Source of the DNA: DASRHG01 sp035650655
GTDB lineage: Bacteria; Desulfobacterota; Binatia; DP-6
DNA length: 18,878 bases
Direction of reading: 5' to 3'
Assembly (NCBI GenBank): GCA_035650655.1
Contig: DASRHG010000028.1
Span: 1-18,878, forward strand
Part shown: positions 15,404 to 18,878 of the stretch, one piece after another
Numbering within the stretch: the stretch's first letter is position 1
Layout of the letters: each line of letters opens with the position of its first letter
Position numbers and translations under genes: made by a program
Notes under the pieces: generated by a model
What the model saw: the letters and a program-made list of their open reading frames with translations, nothing else
Told to the model about the DNA's origin: nothing
Database searches by the model: none

Positions 15404-16469
15404 CTAATCGGCGGCGGGTGCGGCGCTGTCAAGGGAACGCGGGGGTCGGGCCGCGGGGCGGAGCGCGCCCGTCGTGCCGAGCTGGAAGACCGCGAAGGCG
15501 AGCGCGGCGACCCCGGCGGCGCACCCGAACATCGCCCGGTGCCCCCACGCCTCGACGACGCCGCCGAGGAGCATGGCGCCGCTCGTCGTGCCGAGGTTGA
15601 ACGCGCCGTTGTAGAAGGTCTGCACACGGCCCAGGCGGTCCGTCCCGGTCTGGTCGATCGCGAACGCGTTGAGCGTCGGATACGAGAGCCCCTGCGCGAG
15701 CCCGAAGCCGACGCCCGCCATCGCGAGCGTCGCGGGCGCGTGGACGAGGGCGAGCGCGGCGATCGACGCCGCGAGGAGCCCGATCATGGGCAGGATGACC
15801 GTGCGCCGCTCGAAGGCGTCGCCGAGGCCGCCGCCGAGGACGCGCGAGAGGACGGCCGCCGTCGTGTACGCGAGGAAGAAGACGCCGACGCGGCCGAGAT
15901 GCGCGTCGGCGACGAAGGTCGGGACGTAGGTGATGACCGAGCCGAACGCGATGCCGCAGCACGCGACGGTCGCGAAGGTGGCGACGAGCGCGCGCGACGA
16001 GGACCTCGCCGAGCGCGGGCGCGAGCGCGTGCGTCGTGAGCGTCGAGACGCCGAAGAGCCCGAGCGCCGCCGCCCGCCGCTCGAGCGGCGCCAGCTCGAC
16101 GGCGAGCGTCGAGGCCGCGTTGAACCCGGCGGCGAACGCGAGCCCCTGGACGACGCGGAGGAGGAAGAGCGCCGGCCCGATGTGGTCGACGGCGAGGAAC
16201 GCGGCCGCCGAGACGCTCATCGCGACGAGCCCGCCCACGAGGAACGGCCGGCGCCCGAAGCGGTCGAGGAGCCATCCGGCGACGACGACGACCGCGAGCG
16301 CGGCGAGCCCCGCCGTCCCCATGACGAGCCCGATCATCTGCTCCGACCCGCCGAGCGCGCGCACGTGGAGCGGCAGGAGGAAGAAGGACGCGAAGGTGAG
16401 GAAGAGGCAGAAGTTCGCCGCGATGACGCGGACGAAGGGCGGCGAGAGGAGACGACGTTCGCTCGACAT
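15404..16469 (-). pseudogene. MFS transporter disrupted by a frameshift and loss of about one helix
   Basis: From ATG 16469 the first frame encodes MFS helices 1-5 (FVRVIAANFCLFLTF...; the helix 2-3 loop DRFGRRPFLVGG is the classic MFS signature; LGLFGVSTLTTHALAPALGEV). Near 15991-16004 the reading moves to another frame, which continues with helices 7-12 (ALVATFATVACCGIAFGS through QLGTTGAL) to a TAG at 15404. Helix 6 and the central cytoplasmic loop, usually 45-60 residues, are missing at the junction, so the two halves total only about 355 residues against about 400 for the family. Unshifted, the first frame runs on as arginine-rich nonsense to 15429. The second frame contains an internal ATG at 15787. 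A repeated GCGACGAG (15981-15988 and 15994-16001) sits at the break. It may be a true pseudogene or a sequencing or assembly error. Substrate unknown; probably a drug or metabolite exporter. Confidence 0.8.
15981..16001. repeat. 8-bp direct repeat at the MFS break
   Basis: GCGACGAG occurs at 15981-15988 and again 13 bp on at 15994-16001, exactly where the transporter frame changes and helix 6 is lost. It is a plausible substrate for replication slippage or recombination. The 13-bp period itself would give a one-base frame change. Confidence 0.5.
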
Positions 16470-16502
16470 GCACGCGCCGCGGCTTGCCGCGCCGAGCGCG
16501 GC

Positions 16503-16530
16503 ATTATACATGCGCCGCATGGCGACGGAA
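16503..16530 (-). promoter_or_regulatory. Candidate sigma-70 promoter for the MFS / response-regulator unit
   Basis: On the minus strand there is a perfect TATAAT (16508-16503), rare in this GC-rich DNA, with a weak TTCCGT (16530-16525) 16 bases upstream as a possible -35. Transcription would start near 16496, about 27 bases before ATG 16469. The same AT-rich patch is also immediately upstream of the small plus-strand ORF, so the site may be divergent. Confidence 0.45.
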
Positions 16531-16635
16531 CGACAGCGCGAGCTCCGGCGACGGCGCAAGCGCCGCCGCGAGCGCCTGAAGCAGCGGAGACGCGAGGCCG
16601 CGAAGGAACGGCGGCGCCAGCGGGGGAAGAGCTAG
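16510..16635 (+). CDS. Possible 41-aa highly basic peptide
   Basis: From ATG 16510 (or the second in-frame ATG at 16519) a short frame encodes a peptide with more than half Arg/Lys, e.g. MATERQRELRRRRKRRRERL, ending in QRGKS before TAG 16633-16635. It is probably one continuous helix and could bind RNA or ribosomes. Similar tiny basic proteins are annotated in several bacterial phyla, but I cannot name a family with certainty. There is no Shine-Dalgarno, and the start sits inside an AT-rich promoter-like patch (ATTATACATG), so a leaderless mRNA is conceivable. The same strand is antisense to no coding sequence here, which makes it more credible than the shadow frames. Confidence 0.45.
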   Translation: MRRMATERQRELRRRRKRRRERLKQRRREAAKERRRQRGKS

Positions 16636-16928
16636 GGACGCCCTCGCCTCAGTTACCGGACGCACCTCGCGTACGCGGGCAACAGGCGGCGGACCATATG
16701 GAGATTCGCCGGCCGCGATAGCGGATCTTCGCAAAGCTTCACGTGTCCTCGGCGCGCGGACAAAAGGTGGCGCGGCGCAGCCGCCGCGGGGTAGAGCGCG
16801 TGCAGGGAGTGCGGACCGTGAGCGGGACGTCGGTGGCGTACTCCGCCTGGGACGTGGCCAGGAGCAGCGACTCGGGCGCGTGTTCGGTCCGTGTGCTACT
16901 GTCCCGGGCATTGCGACAGAGGTGGGCG
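16636..16928 (+). other. Intergenic stretch, no gene recognised
   Basis: These 293 bases separate the basic peptide from the aspartic protease gene. I see no RNA gene. An open frame from GTG 16743 continues into the protease but gives an unremarkable Arg/Ser-rich extension. An extended -10-like TGCTACTGT lies at 16894-16902, about 27 bases before the protease start, without a recognisable -35, so it is only a weak promoter candidate. Confidence 0.4.
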
Positions 16929-17366
16929 ATGAGCAGCATCCGGCCCTTCTATCCGCGACGGGAGAGCGACGTGGGGCAAGTGACGACCCGGGTCCAAGTC
17001 GGGAGTCTGCTCGATCCCGGCCACGACGTCGGCTTCGATGCCATGGTCGACACGGGCGCGTTCGGCCTGATCCTGCCCTCGGCATGGCGCGAGCGGCTCG
17101 GCCGACTCGACGAGGTCGCGACCGTCGAGCTCGAAACCGCCGATCAACGCGTGGTGCCGGCGGTGGTCTGTGGTCCGGTCCGCATCCAGCTTCCCGGCTT
17201 CCGGCCCGTCGTCGGCGAGGTGGTGTTCGTCGACATGGAGCCCCGCGGAACCGGCTACGAGCCGCTCGTCGGCTACACGGTGCTCGAGCTGGCGGGCGCG
17301 GTCGTCGACATGGTGAGCCACCGGCTCGTGGCCCGGAAGTACTACGACTTGAAACGCGTCGCCTGA
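16929..17366 (+). CDS. Clan AA (retropepsin-like) aspartic protease
   Basis: The 145-aa product is the size of a single-lobe bacterial retropepsin-like protease and would act as a homodimer. The active-site motif is DTGA in FDAMVDTGAFGLILP (about residues 36-50). Downstream come the expected strand with an ETADQR turn, a PVRIQLPG strand, and the hydrophobic psi-loop segment with EPLVGYTVLELAGAVVDM near residues 113-130. Dimeric aspartic proteases cut peptide bonds with one Asp from each subunit. The substrate is unknown, and there is no signal peptide, so it is probably cytoplasmic. Start ATG 16929 is chosen because of GAGGTGGG just upstream and because the family begins there. Codon use is slightly less GC-extreme than in the large genes. 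It stands alone, and the following 760 bp contain only relics. A weak extended -10 lies at 16894-16902. Confidence 0.82.
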   Translation: MSSIRPFYPRRESDVGQVTTRVQVGSLLDPGHDVGFDAMVDTGAFGLILPSAWRERLGRLDEVATVELETADQRVVPAVVCGPVRIQLPGFRPVVGEVVFVDMEPRGTGYEPLVGYTVLELAGAVVDMVSHRLVARKYYDLKRVA

Positions 17367-17609
17367 CTCGGCGCTGCGCGGGCGGCGAACCGCGCCAGCC
17401 CGTCGTCGCGGCTCGCTCGGGGCGGTGCCCCGACACGGCACGCCGGCAGCGGCGACTGTGGCGTGCGCGTCCCGTCTCGAGCAGGCGCTCGCGAAGCGCA
17501 GCGCGCGCCGCGAGACGAAGGGCCGAAGCCAGCGATCTGGCCGAGAAGAGCGGCTGACGGCCTTGCCGGGAGCGCCTCGCCGGCACGACGCGTCCGCCGC
17601 GGCCGTCAG

Positions 17610-17780
17610 GTGACGCGGCTCCTGACGCGCGTGGTGGACGGGTTCCGCCGGCAGGATCATCTGCCGTTCACCCACGAGGACCTGACTGCGCTCTGGCTCG
17701 CACGCGACGCCCTCGAGGCGCTCGACGGTACGGTGTTCGCGCTCGGGGCACGCTCGCTGCTCGAGAAGGTGGGCCCGGTC
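17610..17780 (+). pseudogene. Relic of a WYL-domain (YafY/DeoR-like) transcriptional regulator
   Basis: Within an open frame (17463-17945), positions 17628-17771 read VVDGFRRQDHLPFTHEDL, then TALWLARDALEALDGT and SLLEKV. This is the typical middle region of WYL-domain regulators, where a strand ending DGF is followed by PFTxxELxALWLARxLLxxLxGT and a helix ending SALEKI. There is no helix-turn-helix upstream and no WYL domain downstream: sequence on both sides turns into Arg/Ala-rich, non-family residues. The gene therefore appears deleted on both flanks. The identification is by pattern recall and would be settled by a profile search. Confidence 0.5.
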
Positions 17781-18130
17781 GGCGTCGGGCTTCGTGTACC
17801 CGTCTGCCAGAATCCCACCCGGGAGGCCGTTCGGGTGGCGCGTCGGGACGCAGTGGTCGAGCGCCGCCGCGTTGCGCGGAGAACCAGCGGATCCTCGCCG
17901 CGCGCGCGAAGCGCCGGCTCTCGTCCTGCCTCCGTCAGCGGCTGACGGCCGGTCGATCAGGGCGGGGGTGGAAAACGACTTTCTCTTGACAGCCGCTCGC
18001 GTCGTTTCGTAGGCATCTCTTTCGCCGTGCATTTCGCAGCAAGGCACATCGCAATACGCCTTTGCAGCCGGACATCTATCAGCGGGCCTCCCGTCCAGGA
18101 CCCCCGGCGCGGCGCAGGGGCGCGGTTGCC
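17781..18130 (+). other. Non-coding stretch between the regulator relic and rmuC
   Basis: No gene is recognised in either strand. The stretch 17970-18080 is less GC-rich than its surroundings and contains a consensus TTGACA. The remainder is low-information GC-rich sequence. Frames open across it encode no rmuC-like coiled coil or membrane anchor. Confidence 0.45.
17986..18015 (+). promoter_or_regulatory. Candidate rmuC promoter
   Basis: A perfect -35 hexamer TTGACA (17986-17991) lies in an AT-richer patch. The best -10 at 18-bp spacing is only TAGGCA (18010-18015), so the promoter is incomplete by sigma-70 consensus. It would leave a leader of about 110 bases before GTG 18131. Confidence 0.3.
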
Positions 18131-18878
18131 GTGACGGAGGTCTTCGCGACGCTCGCCGCGGAGCGGCTCGGGGAGGAGAAGCTCGCGCTCCTCGAGAACG
18201 CTCGCGAGAAGCTCACGGATGCGTTCAAGGCCCTTTCGGCCGACGCGCTCCGGGCGAGCAACGAGACGTTCATCAAGCTCGCCGCGGAGAGCCTTGCGCG
18301 CTTCCAGGAGGGTGCGAAGGCCGAGCTCGAAGCGCGCGGGAAGGCGATCGCCGATCTCGCGCAGCCGATCCGCGAGCGGCTCGAGCGGTTCGACGGCAAG
18401 CTCGACGAGCTGGAGCGGAGCCGCCGCGGCGCCTACCGCGCGCTCGCGCAGTCCGTCGACGATCTCCTGAAGGTCCACCTTCCGCAGCTCCACCGCGAGA
18501 CCGCGAGCCTCGTCCAGGCCCTCCGCCAGCCCCAGACCCGCGGCCGCTGGGGCGAGACGCAGCTCCGCCGCGTCGTCGAGCTGGCCGGCATGCTCGAGCA
18601 CTGCGACTTCGAGGAGCAGGTGACGCAGACGACCGACGGCGGCCGCCTCCGCCCCGACATGATCGTGCGCCTCCCGGGCGGCCGGCAGGTGGTGATCGAC
18701 GTGAAGGTGCCGCTTGAGGCTTATCTCTCGGCGGTCGAGGCGCCGGACGAGGAGACGCGCCGGCGCCTGCTCGCCCAGCACGCGGCGCAGGTGCGCGCGC
18801 ACGTCGCCTCGCTGTCGGGCCGAGCCTACTTCGAGCAGTTCGACCCCACGCCCGAGTTCGTCGTGATGTTCGTCCCGG
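18131..18878 (+). CDS. rmuC: DNA recombination protein RmuC, 3' end outside window
   Basis: The frame from GTG 18131 stays open to the right edge (about 249 residues). It opens with the conserved helix EEKLALLENAREKLTDAFKA, then the coiled-coil-like ELEARGKAIADLAQPIRERL. The RmuC core follows: RGRWGETQLRRVVELAGM (about residues 138-155), DFEEQ, RPDMIVRLPGG and VVIDVKVPLEAY (about 191-202), and the segment before YFEQFDPTPEFVVMFVP. The core has a PDDEXK-nuclease-like fold, and RmuC limits DNA inversion and recombination at repeats. Most RmuC proteins have an N-terminal membrane anchor and a long coiled coil before EEKLALLE. Here that helix begins only about 14 residues from the start, and no such region can be read upstream, so the protein seems N-terminally shortened. 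The Shine-Dalgarno is weak (AGGGG, about 12 bases upstream), so the start is less certain than the identity. Confidence 0.88.
   Translation, partial: MTEVFATLAAERLGEEKLALLENAREKLTDAFKALSADALRASNETFIKLAAESLARFQEGAKAELEARGKAIADLAQPIRERLERFDGKLDELERSRRGAYRALAQSVDDLLKVHLPQLHRETASLVQALRQPQTRGRWGETQLRRVVELAGMLEHCDFEEQVTQTTDGGRLRPDMIVRLPGGRQVVIDVKVPLEAYLSAVEAPDEETRRRLLAQHAAQVRAHVASLSGRAYFEQFDPTPEFVVMFVP

Noticed and set aside
16740..16810. GC-rich, possibly structured stretch considered as a tRNA or small RNA
   Set aside because: No T-loop (GGTTCGA), anticodon arm geometry or acceptor pairing could be found.
16743..16928. Longer start for the aspartic protease at GTG 16743
   Set aside because: The extension has no family-like sequence or Shine-Dalgarno, whereas ATG 16929 has GAGGTGGG just upstream and matches the family's beginning.
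16896..18047. A 383-codon minus-strand frame across the protease and relic zone
   Set aside because: It has no recognisable domain, His/Arg/Ala-biased composition and runs antisense to a well-supported aspartic protease.

Overview
The window is very GC-rich, and its third codon positions are almost always G or C, so the real genes are shadowed by enormous antisense open frames. Gene content points to a high-GC member of the former Deltaproteobacteria (Myxococcota, Binatota or similar). The clues are a DUF4215-type cysteine-rich secreted protein, a giant SpvB/FG-GAP/RHS protein, a HupR-like sigma-54 response regulator, NBR1-like Ig repeats and an RmuC. This placement is inference; there is no rRNA or other marker gene.

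Region 1 (1-1210) has visibly lower GC and looks imported. It holds the C-terminal part of a beta-class DNA methyltransferase, followed by a decayed remnant of what appears to be a BglII/BstYI-like restriction endonuclease. A small multi-pass membrane protein of unknown function follows (1211-1969).

Region 2 (1983-12696, minus strand) dominates the window. It is a tight three-gene, apparently co-transcribed set of Sec-exported proteins: a 387-aa cysteine-rich protein, a 982-aa subtilase-fold protein with NBR1-like Ig domains, and a 2188-aa SpvB/FG-GAP/RHS protein. Gaps are 22 and 12 bp, and the two downstream genes have strong Shine-Dalgarno sequences. The subtilase domain has lost every catalytic position (Asp to Gly183, His to Glu223, oxyanion Asn to His326, Ser to Gly418). 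The RHS C-terminal domain resembles a zinc-peptidase domain whose first HExxH histidine is Glu2135. The set therefore looks like an exported assembly built from pseudoenzymes and repeat scaffolds, and is the best candidate here for an undescribed system.

Region 3 (12859-16469, minus strand) has a ferritin-like diiron protein overlapping a 102-aa unknown gene by 4 bp (ATGA). Upstream of these lie an NtrC/HupR-type sigma-54 response regulator and, 8 bp before it, an MFS transporter gene that is frameshifted and lacks about one transmembrane helix. Inverted repeats sit at the ends of these units.

Region 4 (16503-18878, plus strand) contains a possible 41-aa highly basic peptide, a small clan AA retropepsin-like aspartic protease, a relic of a WYL-family regulator, and the start of rmuC. 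That rmuC appears to lack the usual N-terminal membrane anchor. I found no tRNA, rRNA, CRISPR array, insertion sequence or recognisable replication origin.
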